From 3-1-20CM-4-69-9 sp963833655 (GTDB lineage: Bacteria > Actinomycetota > Thermoleophilia > Gaiellales > Gaiellaceae): a stretch of DNA of 64,000 nucleotides. Position 1 is the stretch's first letter. Every line of letters begins with the position of its first letter. This document shows, piece by piece, positions 8,615-18,086 of this stretch. The position numbers and the translations under genes are program-made. Where the stretch lies: assembly GCA_963833655.1 (NCBI GenBank), contig CAWHYL010000005.1, forward strand, positions 620,001 to 684,000, written 5' to 3'. The notes under the pieces were generated by a model, which was not told the origin of the DNA, searched no databases, and was given only the letters and a program-made list of their open reading frames with translations.

Positions 8615-8861
8615 CCTGCCTGTCACTCGGGATCGCGGCACGATGCTCTGGTTCAACGACGTCAAGGACGTCGGCGTCCTGGTGACCGAAGCCGGCGACC
8701 GGATCAATGTGCCGGGCGCCGCCTTTGCACCCGGCGAGAAGCCGTCGGGACGGTGTGCTGGAAAGGCAGTCGAGTTCGAGTGGCTCGGCGGCGAGCTGTA
8801 CGCGCTGGCGTTCGTTCAGGAGTCCGACACACGACGGGCGCGCCTGCGCCGGAGCCGCTAG
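8607..8861 (+). CDS. Divergent cold-shock-domain-like protein
   Basis: 84 residues from TTG 8607, which overlaps the IF-1 stop region; an alternative ATG at 8643 would begin right at the first strand. The sequence GTMLWFNDVKDVGVLVTEAG aligns with the opening of cold-shock proteins (GTVKWFND-KGYGFI), but the aromatic RNP residues are lost: RNP1 reads KDVGVL and RNP2 reads INVPGAAF. I infer an OB-fold that has lost or changed nucleic-acid binding. Its place after cspA and infA makes three small OB-fold proteins in a row. Function unknown. Confidence 0.65.
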   Translation: MASLPVTRDRGTMLWFNDVKDVGVLVTEAGDRINVPGAAFAPGEKPSGRCAGKAVEFEWLGGELYALAFVQESDTRRARLRRSR

Positions 8862-8865
8862 CACG

Positions 8866-9093
8866 ATGGGTGCGAAGAAACAGCAGACCTTCGCCAAGCT
8901 CCAGCGCGAACGCAGGGTGAAGGAACGGCGGCAGCTGAAGTTGGAGAAGAAGCAGGCAGCGGCAGCTCGCAAGCTGGCGGCTGCCAATGGCGAGGCGATG
9001 CCGCTCGACGACGCGATGCCGCTCGGCGAGGAGGATCCGCTGGACGAGACGAGCGCCGCGCCGGACGAGACGAGCCCCGCTCCGCCCGAGTGA
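8866..9093 (+). CDS. Small charged coiled-coil protein of unknown function
   Basis: 75 residues. The first 45 are very rich in Lys, Arg, Gln and Ala and should form one long helix or coiled coil (KLQRERRVKERRQLKLEKKQ); the rest is acidic with a repeated DDAMPLGEED/DETS pattern and is probably disordered. The basic N-half suggests nucleic-acid or ribosome contact. It lies 4 bases after the cold-shock-like gene and its TGA overlaps the GTG of the hemolysin III gene (GTGA), so it is probably part of the same transcript. I do not recognise a named family. Confidence 0.6.
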   Translation: MGAKKQQTFAKLQRERRVKERRQLKLEKKQAAAARKLAAANGEAMPLDDAMPLGEEDPLDETSAAPDETSPAPPE

Positions 9094-9767
9094 GCGCGGG
9101 CGCCACGCCCGGCGATCCGGGCGACGAGGGTGCGGTGAAGCCGCTCCTCCGCGGCGTGCTGCACCAGGGAGGCTTCATTGCCTCGATCATCGTCGCGCCG
9201 TTCCTGTTCCTCAGTGCCGACACCTCCACTGCGCGCATCGCCGCGGCCGTCTTTGCCGCGTCGGTGAGCGCGTGCTTCGGCGCAAGTGCGCTCTACCACC
9301 GCGTCACCTGGACGCCGCCGGTGCGCCGCTGGATGCGCCGGGTCGATCACGCCGGCGTCTACTTCTTGATCGCGGGGACGTACACGCCTGTCTGCCTGCT
9401 CGTGCTCCGTGGCGAGTGGCGACAGGTCATTCTCGTTGTCATCTGGGGCGGGGCGCTGACGGCGATCCTGCTCAAGTTCATCTGGGTGGACTCACCGAAA
9501 TGGGTTGCGGCCGGGGTGGGCCTGGCGCTCGGATGGGTGGCGGTGGTCGTGCTGCCGCAGCTCGTCCACCGGCTTCAAGTTTCCGCCCTGACGCTGCTGA
9601 TTGCGGGAGGGCTCTTGTACTCGGTTGGCGCGGTCGTCTATGCACGACGCAAGCCGAACCCGTTCCCCGCAATCTTCGGCTACCACGAGGTCTTCCACGC
9701 GCTGACGATCGCGGCGGCGGCGTGCCAGTACGTCGCAATCGCGTTCTTCGTCATCCGCCCGGCGTGA
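9090..9767 (+). CDS. Hemolysin III family (PAQR-like) membrane protein
   Basis: 225 residues with seven predicted membrane segments. Family markers are the SALYHRVTW motif after TM2, DHAGVYFLIAGTYTPVCLLV, and GYHEVFHALTIAAA near the C-terminus; the His and Asp residues in these are the likely metal site shared with PAQR receptors. Bacterial members (YqfA/HlyIII) affect membrane lipid state, but their reaction is not settled. GTG start overlaps the preceding stop by 4 bases. Confidence 0.9.
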   Translation: MSAGATPGDPGDEGAVKPLLRGVLHQGGFIASIIVAPFLFLSADTSTARIAAAVFAASVSACFGASALYHRVTWTPPVRRWMRRVDHAGVYFLIAGTYTPVCLLVLRGEWRQVILVVIWGGALTAILLKFIWVDSPKWVAAGVGLALGWVAVVVLPQLVHRLQVSALTLLIAGGLLYSVGAVVYARRKPNPFPAIFGYHEVFHALTIAAAACQYVAIAFFVIRPA

Positions 9768-9817
9768 CGCGGCGCTCAGCGCTCGAGTGTCCGCATGACT
9801 GTGCGTAGGCTTTCCGG

Positions 9818-11959
9818 GTGAGCGCGAGACCCCTGATCGAGTCGGACGAAGAAGGCGGGGCAGATCGCGCGGATCGCACGACGGCCGAGTTGACTCGACA
9901 CGCGTGGCTCGACCGGGATCTCAGCTGGCTCGAGTTCAACCGGCGCGTGCTGAGCGAGGCGCTCGACGGGCGGAATCCGCTCCTGGAGCGCGTCAAATTC
10001 CTCGCGATCTTCTCATCGAACCTGGATGAGTTCTTCATGAAGCGGATGGCGGGCATCCATCCGCTACCGGAAGACACGAGCGTGGCGGCCGAAGAGCGGC
10101 GCGACGTCACCGCGAGGCGACGCCAGACGATCACGTCGATGCTGGCCCAACAGGCGGCCTGCTACACCGACGTCATCCTGCCGCAGCTGGCCGCGCACGG
10201 GATCCATCTCGTCGACTGGAACGATCTCACCGACGCTCAGCGCGACGAGGCGTCGCGCGTCTTCGCGCAGGAGATCTCGCCAGTCTTGACGCCACTCAGC
10301 CTCGATTCGGCCCATCCCTTTCCGTACGTCTCGAACCTGTCGACGTCGTGGGCGTTTCGGCTCGAAGACCCGGTGAGCGGTGAGGAAGTGCTGGTACGCG
10401 TGAAGGTGCCCCGGGAGCTGCCGCAATGGGTGCGGCTCCGCGCCGGGGTCGTGGCGTCTGAACGAAGGTACGTGGGCCTCGACCAGGTGATCGCCGCGAA
10501 CGCCGACCGCCTGTTCCCCGGCATGGTGATACTGAGCGCCAGCCTCTTCAGGGTCTGCCGCGATGCTGAGGTCGAGCCTGACGAGGACGACACCGTCGTG
10601 AGCAAGCGGACGGTCGTGGAGCGGGAGATCATGCAGCGCCGCTTCGAGCCGGTCGTGCGGCTCGAGATCCAACCGGACGCGGATCGCGCGATGGTGGCCG
10701 AGCTGATGCAGCGGTTCGCGCTCACAGCCGACGACGTCTACGAGATGAGCGCGCTGCTCGACTACACGACGCTCTTCGAGATCGCGGGCTTGGAGATCGA
10801 GGAGCTGCGCTTTCCGCGCTGGACGCCCCTCCCACCGGTCGGCCTGGAGGCGGTCCACGCGGACATCTTCTCTGCCATGCGAGCCGGCGACATCCTCCTC
10901 CACCACCCGTACGACAGCTTCAACGCAAGCGTGGAACGGTTCATCCGGGAGGCGGCCGACGACCCCCTGACGGTCTCGATCAAGATGACGGTCTACCGTG
11001 TCGGCGACGACACCCCGTTCGTCCAATCACTGATCAGGGCGGCGGAAGCCGGCAAGCAGGTCGCATGCGTGATCGAGCTCAACGCACGCTTCGACGAGGA
11101 GCGCAACCTCCATTGGTCGCGCGAGCTGGAAGAGGTCGGCGCTCACGTCATGTTCGGCGTGACCGGTCTCAAGACGCACAGCAAGGCCGCGCTCGTCGTG
11201 CGCAAGGAAGACAACGGCATGCGTTGCTATGCCCACATCGCAACGGGGAACTACCACACGCGAACGGCCAGACTCTACGAGGATGTCGGACTGCTGACCG
11301 CCGACCCGGCGATCACGAGTGATGTCGTCACCCTCTTCCACTTCCTCACGGGCCGTTCACGCACGCCGTCCTTCGGACGGCTCCTCGTCGCGCCGTTGCA
11401 GATGCGCGGGCGGTTCAACGAGCTGATCGAGCGCGAGATCGAGCACCACAAAGCAGGGCGACCGGCGCGAATCCTATGCAAGATGAATCAGCTCGAGGAC
11501 GTCGATATCTGCCTCGAGCTCTGCAAGGCGTCGCAGGCCGGGGTTCCCATCGACTTGATCGTGCGCGGCCTGTGCTGCCTCGCGCCCGGCGTCCCAGGAT
11601 GGACGGAGAACATTCGCGTTCGCTCGATCGTGGGCCGCTTCTTGGAGCACTCGCGCATCTTCCACTTCGCGTCGGGCTCTGCAGATCCGCTCGAGGGAGA
11701 GTTTCTCATCGGCTCGGCCGACTGGATGCACCGGAACCTCTCCAAGCGAGTCGAGGCCGCCGTCCCGATCCAGAACCGCCGGCTACGTGCGCGGTTGTGG
11801 GAGGTCCTCGATGTCTGTCTCGCCGACCGGCGCAACGCCTGGGACATGCAGGCGGACGGAACCTACGTTCAGCTCATCCCGGAACCGGGCGACATCGTCG
11901 GCTTCGAAGGAACTCAAGAGGCGCTGATGCGACGCGCCATCGCGATGCACACCCTCTGA
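9818..11959 (+). CDS. ppk1: Polyphosphate kinase 1
   Basis: 713 residues, full length for PPK1, which makes polyphosphate from ATP through a phosphohistidine. The N-terminal domain has DLSWLEFNRRVLSEA and FSSNLDEFFMKRM. The two catalytic histidines are His454 in LKTHSKAALVVRK (autophosphorylated) and His611 in FLEHSRIFHF. A segment IATGNYHTRTARLYEDVGL links the phospholipase D-like halves. GTG start. The DUF4239 membrane protein gene begins 7 bases downstream, so the two are likely co-transcribed. Confidence 0.96.
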   Translation: MSARPLIESDEEGGADRADRTTAELTRHAWLDRDLSWLEFNRRVLSEALDGRNPLLERVKFLAIFSSNLDEFFMKRMAGIHPLPEDTSVAAEERRDVTARRRQTITSMLAQQAACYTDVILPQLAAHGIHLVDWNDLTDAQRDEASRVFAQEISPVLTPLSLDSAHPFPYVSNLSTSWAFRLEDPVSGEEVLVRVKVPRELPQWVRLRAGVVASERRYVGLDQVIAANADRLFPGMVILSASLFRVCRDAEVEPDEDDTVVSKRTVVEREIMQRRFEPVVRLEIQPDADRAMVAELMQRFALTADDVYEMSALLDYTTLFEIAGLEIEELRFPRWTPLPPVGLEAVHADIFSAMRAGDILLHHPYDSFNASVERFIREAADDPLTVSIKMTVYRVGDDTPFVQSLIRAAEAGKQVACVIELNARFDEERNLHWSRELEEVGAHVMFGVTGLKTHSKAALVVRKEDNGMRCYAHIATGNYHTRTARLYEDVGLLTADPAITSDVVTLFHFLTGRSRTPSFGRLLVAPLQMRGRFNELIEREIEHHKAGRPARILCKMNQLEDVDICLELCKASQAGVPIDLIVRGLCCLAPGVPGWTENIRVRSIVGRFLEHSRIFHFASGSADPLEGEFLIGSADWMHRNLSKRVEAAVPIQNRRLRARLWEVLDVCLADRRNAWDMQADGTYVQLIPEPGDIVGFEGTQEALMRRAIAMHTL

Positions 11960-11966
11960 GCCGATC

Positions 11967-12797
11967 GTGAGCCTCGTCTGGGCCGGTCTTGTCGTCGCGG
12001 CCGTCATGGCGATCGCGATCGGGGCAATGTTGATCGTGCGGCGCCGGGCGCCGGCGGGAAGCTACTTCGAGGACGGCGACCGCGCGGCCGGGGTCTTCGG
12101 TGTCCTCGCGACCGGGTTCGCCGTGCTCCTCGGGTTCGTCGTCTTCCTGGCATTCGAGAGCTTCGACACCTCGCGAAGCGGCGCCGAGTCCGAGGCGCAG
12201 GTGGTGAGGGAGCAGTTCGAGACGGCCCAGCTCTTCCCCGTCGCTGTGCGTGCCCGCCTGTCGGGCGAGCTCGTCTGCTACGCGCGCACGGTGATCCACG
12301 GCGAGTGGCCGAAGATGGAGGCGGGCAACCTCGGGGATACCGTCAATCCCTGGACGCTCGCGATGTTCCGCATCACCAAGACCGTGCAGCCGCGGTCGGC
12401 GTCCGAACAGGCGGCCTACGCGAAATGGCTCGACCAGCGCACCGACCGCGAGAGTGCGCGCGCGGACCGCACACACGGCGCCGAGGGGGTGATCCCGCTG
12501 CAGCTTTGGATCGTGTTGTTCCTCAGCGCCGTGGTCATCTTCGTGTTCATGCTGTTCTTCGCCGACAGCGCGGAACGCGCCGTCGTCCAGGCAACGATGA
12601 TGGGCGGAGTTGCGATCGTGATCACGTCGACGCTGCTCCTCTTGTGGTTCCTCGATCATCCCTACCACTCGGGCCCGGGTGCCCTCCGGCCGGTCGCGAT
12701 GGCGCGGACGATCCGCATCCTCGACCAGGAAGCAGCCCTCATCAGCGAGAAGCTCGCGATTCCGTGCGACGAGCGGGGAACTTCGACTGGCGCGTGA
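11967..12797 (+). CDS. DUF4239 (bestrophin-like) membrane protein
   Basis: 276 residues with four membrane segments: one at about 4-24, one at about 45-66 (GVLATGFAVLLGFVVFLAFE), and two near 175-235. The middle has the DUF4239 pattern with ESFDTSRSGAESEAQVV and GELVCYARTVIHGEWPKME. Proteins of this family resemble bestrophin channels but no activity is established. It follows ppk1 closely, so a link to phosphate or ion balance is possible but only inferred. Confidence 0.78.
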   Translation: MSLVWAGLVVAAVMAIAIGAMLIVRRRAPAGSYFEDGDRAAGVFGVLATGFAVLLGFVVFLAFESFDTSRSGAESEAQVVREQFETAQLFPVAVRARLSGELVCYARTVIHGEWPKMEAGNLGDTVNPWTLAMFRITKTVQPRSASEQAAYAKWLDQRTDRESARADRTHGAEGVIPLQLWIVLFLSAVVIFVFMLFFADSAERAVVQATMMGGVAIVITSTLLLLWFLDHPYHSGPGALRPVAMARTIRILDQEAALISEKLAIPCDERGTSTGA

Positions 12798-12824
12798 GTA
12801 CGCCGGCCGGCGGCTGCGTGGCCG

Positions 12825-13829
12825 CTACAGCTGGGCCTCTTCACGTCGACGGCCGGCAGCTACCTGCTCGAGGGCACCGCGATCCAGCTCTTCGCCGGGA
12901 ACAGCAACCACCTTGCACTTCGTCTTGGCGCGCAGAGTCGCCGTTCGCGTGCCGCCTTCGAGTTGCGCGCGCTCCCCGACGATTGCTCCCGGCCCGAACT
13001 CTCCGACGACCTCGCCGTCGATGATGACGTCGAGGACCCCGTCGAGAACGAGGAAGACCAGGGCCTGCTCCTCGGCCGACTCGCCTTGCTCGACCAGGAC
13101 GTCGCCTTCGGCGAGCTGGCGTGGGCGCGGCTTGCGGTCTTTGCCCATGATCTCGAGCGAGAGGTCTCGTTCGAGCGCCGACTCGACCGCAGTGACGATG
13201 GCAGGCGAATCCTCCTTCCCCCACGGCGTGTTCTGCTCGTGCGACTCGCGGTACCACTTGTCGAAGTCGATTGCACCGCTCTTCTGGACGAGCTTGCCTT
13301 CGCGGTCGTAGATCCAGTGCCTTGGGAAGGGGCTCGCGCCGGTCAGCTCGTGCTCGGAAGCCCCGTCCGTATGAATCGTCAGCGTCAGGGTCGTCCACGC
13401 GATGGCCGAGTTGATCTTGAAGTACGGCTTGCCCCGCACTGCCCGCGGCGCGGGCATGCCGGTTCGCCCACCTGCAGTCTGGGTGAAGCGGACCCAGCCT
13501 TCGCCCACCTCCGTGTTCTGAAGTGTCGGCAGCGCGACCGCCGGGACCGCGATCTCCTTCGGGCCGAGCCGCAGACGGGTGAGCCCGATGCGCCCGCGCC
13601 CCGCGTGGCCGTAGTCCACGATCTTGCCGTCCGCGACGTCGATCCAGCCCTTCAGCTGGTTGGCCTCGCGAAAAAGGTCAGCCCGGTGCATCGTCTCGAT
13701 GTGATCGATGCGATCGGGCGGTGGATCGTCGTAATGGGCGACGCCAGCGCTGAACGGCAGCTTGGGTAGCCCCGCAACCGCCTCGGACGGAATCCATGAG
13801 ATGGACGTGACAGACGACTCGATCCGCAC
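12825..13829 (-). CDS. Cyclic-nucleotide-binding-domain protein
   Basis: 334 residues. The C-terminal part, about 215-325, is a cNMP-binding beta-roll: LAEGDVLVEQGE, then LVFLVLDGVLDVIIDGEVVG, FGPGAIVGERAQLEGGTRTA and a final strand with KCKVVAVPGEEL. The phosphate-binding cassette residues GERA and RTA are in place. The N-terminal 200 residues contain WIDVADGKIVDYGHAGRGRI and are not recognised. With two class III cyclases in the window it is a candidate cAMP effector. It is convergent with the DUF4239 gene, with a 27-base gap. Confidence 0.75.
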   Translation of the reverse strand: MRIESSVTSISWIPSEAVAGLPKLPFSAGVAHYDDPPPDRIDHIETMHRADLFREANQLKGWIDVADGKIVDYGHAGRGRIGLTRLRLGPKEIAVPAVALPTLQNTEVGEGWVRFTQTAGGRTGMPAPRAVRGKPYFKINSAIAWTTLTLTIHTDGASEHELTGASPFPRHWIYDREGKLVQKSGAIDFDKWYRESHEQNTPWGKEDSPAIVTAVESALERDLSLEIMGKDRKPRPRQLAEGDVLVEQGESAEEQALVFLVLDGVLDVIIDGEVVGEFGPGAIVGERAQLEGGTRTATLRAKTKCKVVAVPGEELDRGALEQVAAGRRREEAQL

Positions 13830-13918
13830 GTGTGCCCCTTTCGCGAAATGGCCGGTCAGCCTCAGCCTATGACGCTCCCGTCTGAGCTACAAGCAAGCGT
13901 CGGAATGCAGTTCGTGAG

Positions 13919-14077
13919 CGGCGCCGGCGGCGAGCTGGTCGACTTCGCGCGTCGGGCTCGACGAGGACCTGTCCAGCTTCTACGAGCGCGTGCGCGACGA
14001 CGACCTTGCCTGGTGCGCGCTCGGCGCCGCCCGGATCCTGCACGCGTGAAAGACGACGCGAACGTTGAAACGAGCTA
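13919..14077 (+). pseudogene. Deleted remnant of AlkA N-terminal domain (copy A)
   Basis: A fragment related to the N-terminal half of the DNA glycosylase at 32.3 kb. The first piece reads GAGGELVDFAR; it then jumps, with a frame change, to GLDEDLSSFYERVRDDDLAW and ALGAARILHA before a TGA. About 170 bases of the middle are missing. The bases after the break, reading through the stop, translate as KTTRTLKRAS, similar to the tails KTNRTPIRT and KTIRTLIRTS of copies B and D. It cannot make a folded domain. Confidence 0.8.
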
Positions 14078-14121
14078 GCCGCGCAGTCCGGCGACGACTG
14101 CCGCGAGCCGACCAGCGCGCG

Positions 14122-14439
14122 TCATGAAGAGGTTCCGGAGTCCTCGCGTATCTGCCGATCCCGTTCGACTGCCTCGACTGCCTGATCCACGGTGATCAGC
14201 TTGAGGAAGCCCTCGGCACCGAGAACACGCGCAACTCCCTTCACAGCGATGTAGTCGTCGAGACCGGTCACCAGAGCGAACGCCTGCTCCTCGCCGATAT
14301 CGAAGTAGAGGGCTTCGAGCGCTGCTCCTGCACGCTCGACGACCCCCTTCACGTAGTTATAGAGCCCTTCCGGATCGTCTCGAAACCCCTCGAGTTCGGG
14401 CGGCGTCGCGGTGCGCAGTTTCATCAAGCCTACGGGCAT
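14122..14439 (-). CDS. Small GYD-domain-like protein
   Basis: 105 residues from ATG 14439, preceded by GGGGGAGG. The layout LYNYVKGVVERAGAALEALY then FDIGEEQAFALVTGLDDYIA resembles the GYD domain of small dimeric alpha/beta proteins, where the second block is usually GEYDAVVIVEAPD. A later VDQAVEAVERDRQI helix ends the fold. Function unknown. An alternative start is Met6 (MKLRTATPP). It stands alone, between the alkA remnant and the large cyclase regulator. Confidence 0.6.
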   Translation of the reverse strand: MPVGLMKLRTATPPELEGFRDDPEGLYNYVKGVVERAGAALEALYFDIGEEQAFALVTGLDDYIAVKGVARVLGAEGFLKLITVDQAVEAVERDRQIREDSGTSS

Positions 14440-14536
14440 GGGGCCTCCCCCGTTTCGCGAGCATGAGCCTTCGAATGATCTCTCATTTGCAGCTCATGTA
14501 ACAAGAGCGGCTTCCGGGGAGGAACCGGCGCACCGA

Positions 14537-17500
14537 TCACTTCGCCGCAAGAAGTGCCTCGGCTTCGTGGATGTACCGCGTTGCACCAACCGAGCCGTAG
14601 AAGGCGAGCGCTTTCTCACGGAGCGCTTCCGCCTCGGCCAGCCGTCCGTCCGCGGCAAATCGCTCGGCTGCCTGCAGCCGGGCGTATGCCGCGTCGGGGA
14701 GAGATCCGATGCGTTCGTAGATCTGTGCAGCGTGCGCAAAGTCGCCGGCTAGATATGCCTCGGCGGCGGCGACCCACCTGCTTCGGCTGGAGCCTTCGGT
14801 GTCCACGGCGTCAAGCGGATCGCATTCCCCGAGGCTGGCGATGACGACGAGGGCGCCGACACCCGCCCAGGTGAGCACGACCTGCTCGACGCCGGACCAA
14901 CTTTCGAACATCTCCTTGACCAGCCTTCGCGCTGGATCAGGCTGCCCCGTGGAGAGGAGGACGAAAGCCCGGAACGCGAGCGTCGGGCACAGATTCTGGG
15001 CATCTTTCACCTCACGCGCGCGCGCCAGCGATCTTGCTGTATCGGCGAGTGCGCCGTGGTCGTCACCGCGAGCGAGCCGCACGAGCGCACGCACGTTGAG
15101 ATTCTGGTTCTCCTCATAGTGCGGCGAGCCGGCCTCGATGTCCGCGAGGAATTCGTCCGCGTAGTGAAGTGCGTCGGCCCACTCACCTCGCCAGTAGCCG
15201 TATTGCGCCCTGTGGCCTCGGAGGAAGCGGTGCCAGCCGCCGACTCCTAGACGTTCGGCTTCGCGAAGGCCCTCGGAATTCAGAGCAAAACTACGCGAGA
15301 GGTCGCCCGCCATCGCTGTCAACACGGCGAGGTTGAGATAGCCGCGCGGGCTCTCGGGTGAGTTGATTTGCTGCGCGAGCCGGAGGCTTCGCTCGACATC
15401 TGCGAGCCCTGCAGGCTGGTTGTGCTCCACGCGCGCAGTGCCGATCGTATTCAAGGCGTGGACGCGGATCTCGTCGAAGTCGAGCGAATCGGCGATCGCC
15501 AACGCTTGTCGGCCCACCTCGATTGCGTCTTCCAGTCTCGCCCGCAGCAGATTGAGCCGGGCTGCGCGGCTGAGAACGAACGCCTTCGTCCATGACGGGC
15601 GTTCCGGCTCGATGAGATCCAGGGCGCGCCCGAGATGATTGGACGCACGATCGTGGTGACCGATGTACGAGGCAAGCTCGGCAAGCATGATCTCCGCCTC
15701 GGCAGCGCCGGCCGCGTCGCCGGCAGCAAGCAGCCCGTCGCGGGCTGCGGCGAAGGCCTCGGCGCCTGACCCGATGCCACGGTAGAGCGCCCGCCCGTGG
15801 TGGAGTTCGAGCGTCGGCCGATCCGGATCGTCAACGGGCCAGAGCTCGAGTGCCTGCTGGTAGAGGCGGCTCGCCGCGGCAAACGCGTTCAAAGCGAAAG
15901 CTCGGTCTCCGGCACGGCGAAGAGCGAGACGCGCCTGCTCCGCAAGCGGCTCCGTGGGGGCTAACTCAAGCGCCGAGAGGTAGTGATGGGCGACCATCTC
16001 GGCGTGATCCTCCGGCCGGCCGAGCGACTCGATCCAGCCAGCCGTGATCCGATGCTTCTCGGCCCGGTCGGCGCGCGGCATCTGGCCGTAGGCCACGTCT
16101 CGGATCAGGATGTGGCCGAACGCCCACTCGCTGTCGCCTGCGACCGACGAGACCGTCGTATGCCGAACGAGCTCCTTGCGTTCGAGCGCTCGAAGACGCT
16201 CCTCGACCGACCACCGGTCAAGACCCGCAACGGCCGTGACGCTGCCCGTCCAAAACACTCTCCCGATGACGGACGCGGCGTGGAGCAGCTCCTTGTCGAC
16301 GGTTGCGAGGGCGTCGAGACGCGACGCGATCAGCCCCTGCAGCGTCGCCGGCTGGGATCCCTCAACCCGACCCAGCTCGAGAAAGCGACGCGTGTACTGC
16401 TCCGCGTAAAGAGGATTCCCGCCGGCCTGTTCAAGGAGCGCTGCCTGAGTGTCAGGCGTCAGAGCGACGTCTCCGAGGAGCGCCGAGACGATCCATGCGA
16501 CATCTTCGTCGCGGAGTGCCGACAGCCTGAGCAGAGAGCTGTTCGGTCGATTCGCACCCCAACCGGGACGACTCTCCAGCAGCTCGGGACGCGCCGTACA
16601 GAGGACGAGCAAAGGAACATCGCTTCCCCACTCGAGCAGGTGCTCGATGAAGTCGAGCAGGTCGCCGTCAGCCCAATGCAGGTCTTCGAAAACAAGCACG
16701 AGCGGACGGATCCGGGTGAGCGCTTCGAAGAAGTGCCGCCAGGCGAAGAACGCCTCTGCGCGCCGGTCCTGCCACGCGCCGTCGTTCGTCCCCAGTCCGA
16801 CGAGCGGGCGAAGGTGGCCCTCCACCCACCTCGCTTCGGGGTCATCGTGAAGCGTTTCGTCGACCGCGACCTCCAGCTTCTCGGCAGCCTTCAGCACCGA
16901 TTCCGCTTCGAGGATTCCGGCATGCGTCTTGACGATCTCGCCCAGCGCCCAAAACGTCACACCGGCGCCATACGGGACGCAACGCCCTTGGCGCCAGGTG
17001 ACTCCCGACGCCCGTGCCTGAAACTCGCGGACGAGCCGCGACTTTCCGACGCCGGCGCTCGCGCAGAGCGTTACGAGCCGCGCCGAACCGTTGCGTCGGA
17101 CGTCGGCGAGCACCGTCTCGAGTGAATCGAGCTCCTCGCGTCGCCCGACGAGTGGCGTCCCATGGGCTCGCTCGTTGCCGAACGCGCTCCGAGCCACCAC
17201 CGCCTCCCAGACCAGGACGGGGTCGCTCTTGCCCTTGGCCTGCACCGGGTCGGCCTCCCGATAGTCGATCGCATGACTTGTTTCTCGAAACGTTCGTTCG
17301 CCGACGAGGACGCCGTCCACCGGTGCTGCAGATTCGAGACGCGCCGCGGTGTTCACGACATCGCCCATCGCCATTCCCTCGCCCGTGTCCGGTCGGGCGG
17401 CAAGCGCGACCAGCGCCTCACCTGTGTTCACGCCGATGCGCACGTGAAATTCCTTGCTTTCGCCTACCCAATCGCGAATCGCCAATGCCGCTCGAACGGC

Positions 17501-17845
17501 ACGCTCAGCATCATCCTCCCGTGCAACCGGCGCGCCGAAGAGAGCCATTACCGCATCGCCGATGAACTTCTCAACCGTGCCGCCGAATCGCTCGAGCTCG
17601 AGACGGAGCCGCGAATGGTAAGGAGCGATAAATGCGCGTACGGCCTCCGGATCCAGCCGTTCGGCACGTGCCGTGAAGCCGACAAGATCAGCGAAGAGCA
17701 CGGTAACGACCTTGCGCTCTTCACGCTTCTGTGGCGCAGCGGCGAGCACCGTCGCGCAGCCGAGGCAGAAGCGCGCGATCTCGGGGTTCTCCTGCCCACA
17801 GTTGGGGCAGATCTGCATGACCGTAAGCCTAGGCCGCATCAGCAT
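14537..17845 (-). CDS. Adenylate/guanylate cyclase with zinc ribbon, AAA ATPase and TPR repeats
   Basis: 1,102 residues. Order: zinc ribbon with CPNC at 13-16 and CLGC at 27-30; class III cyclase domain at about 45-205 with VTVLFADLVGFTARAERLDP and EKFIGDAVMALFGAP carrying the metal aspartates; an AAA/STAND ATPase with Walker A ASAGVGKSRLV near 261-270 and Walker B LVLVFEDLHWADGDLLDF; then helical TPR-like repeats from about 620 to the end. Such proteins act as large signal-integrating cyclases or LuxR-like regulators in actinobacteria. AGAAGG just upstream supports the start near 17845/17839; Met10 (17818) is an alternative. Confidence 0.92.
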   Translation of the reverse strand: MLMRPRLTVMQICPNCGQENPEIARFCLGCATVLAAAPQKREERKVVTVLFADLVGFTARAERLDPEAVRAFIAPYHSRLRLELERFGGTVEKFIGDAVMALFGAPVAREDDAERAVRAALAIRDWVGESKEFHVRIGVNTGEALVALAARPDTGEGMAMGDVVNTAARLESAAPVDGVLVGERTFRETSHAIDYREADPVQAKGKSDPVLVWEAVVARSAFGNERAHGTPLVGRREELDSLETVLADVRRNGSARLVTLCASAGVGKSRLVREFQARASGVTWRQGRCVPYGAGVTFWALGEIVKTHAGILEAESVLKAAEKLEVAVDETLHDDPEARWVEGHLRPLVGLGTNDGAWQDRRAEAFFAWRHFFEALTRIRPLVLVFEDLHWADGDLLDFIEHLLEWGSDVPLLVLCTARPELLESRPGWGANRPNSSLLRLSALRDEDVAWIVSALLGDVALTPDTQAALLEQAGGNPLYAEQYTRRFLELGRVEGSQPATLQGLIASRLDALATVDKELLHAASVIGRVFWTGSVTAVAGLDRWSVEERLRALERKELVRHTTVSSVAGDSEWAFGHILIRDVAYGQMPRADRAEKHRITAGWIESLGRPEDHAEMVAHHYLSALELAPTEPLAEQARLALRRAGDRAFALNAFAAASRLYQQALELWPVDDPDRPTLELHHGRALYRGIGSGAEAFAAARDGLLAAGDAAGAAEAEIMLAELASYIGHHDRASNHLGRALDLIEPERPSWTKAFVLSRAARLNLLRARLEDAIEVGRQALAIADSLDFDEIRVHALNTIGTARVEHNQPAGLADVERSLRLAQQINSPESPRGYLNLAVLTAMAGDLSRSFALNSEGLREAERLGVGGWHRFLRGHRAQYGYWRGEWADALHYADEFLADIEAGSPHYEENQNLNVRALVRLARGDDHGALADTARSLARAREVKDAQNLCPTLAFRAFVLLSTGQPDPARRLVKEMFESWSGVEQVVLTWAGVGALVVIASLGECDPLDAVDTEGSSRSRWVAAAEAYLAGDFAHAAQIYERIGSLPDAAYARLQAAERFAADGRLAEAEALREKALAFYGSVGATRYIHEAEALLAAK

Positions 17846-18086
17846 GACCTTCTAGGGCGCTGTCCGGACGTCCGAGCCAACCCCCTCGTTCCGACAGCGC
17901 GCCTCGCGCTTCTACACGGGCGTCACGAACAGCTCTCCCATATGGACGACATCGTCGTTTGCCCTTCGCGGGCCAGGTCGCCGGGTTGATCGATCTCGAT
18001 CCCGTCAAGGCCTGCGCGACGAGCCGCCTGTACGCGATCTCTTCATCGGCGGGTAGCTTGCGCCTCGGCGTGCGAATTCGAACGGC
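17846..18086. other. Intergenic segment without a recognised gene
   Basis: This 241-base stretch separates the divergent cyclase regulator and alkA copy B, so it should hold promoters for both. No convincing -35/-10 pair or gene was seen. Both strands have short open stretches, but none matches a family I know. It may be decayed sequence like the fragments further on. Confidence 0.4.

Noticed and set aside
17846..18086. Minus-strand reading LPADEEIAYRRLVAQALTGS as a gene
   Set aside because: It is protein-like but has no start, no known family, and runs into antisense of alkA copy B.
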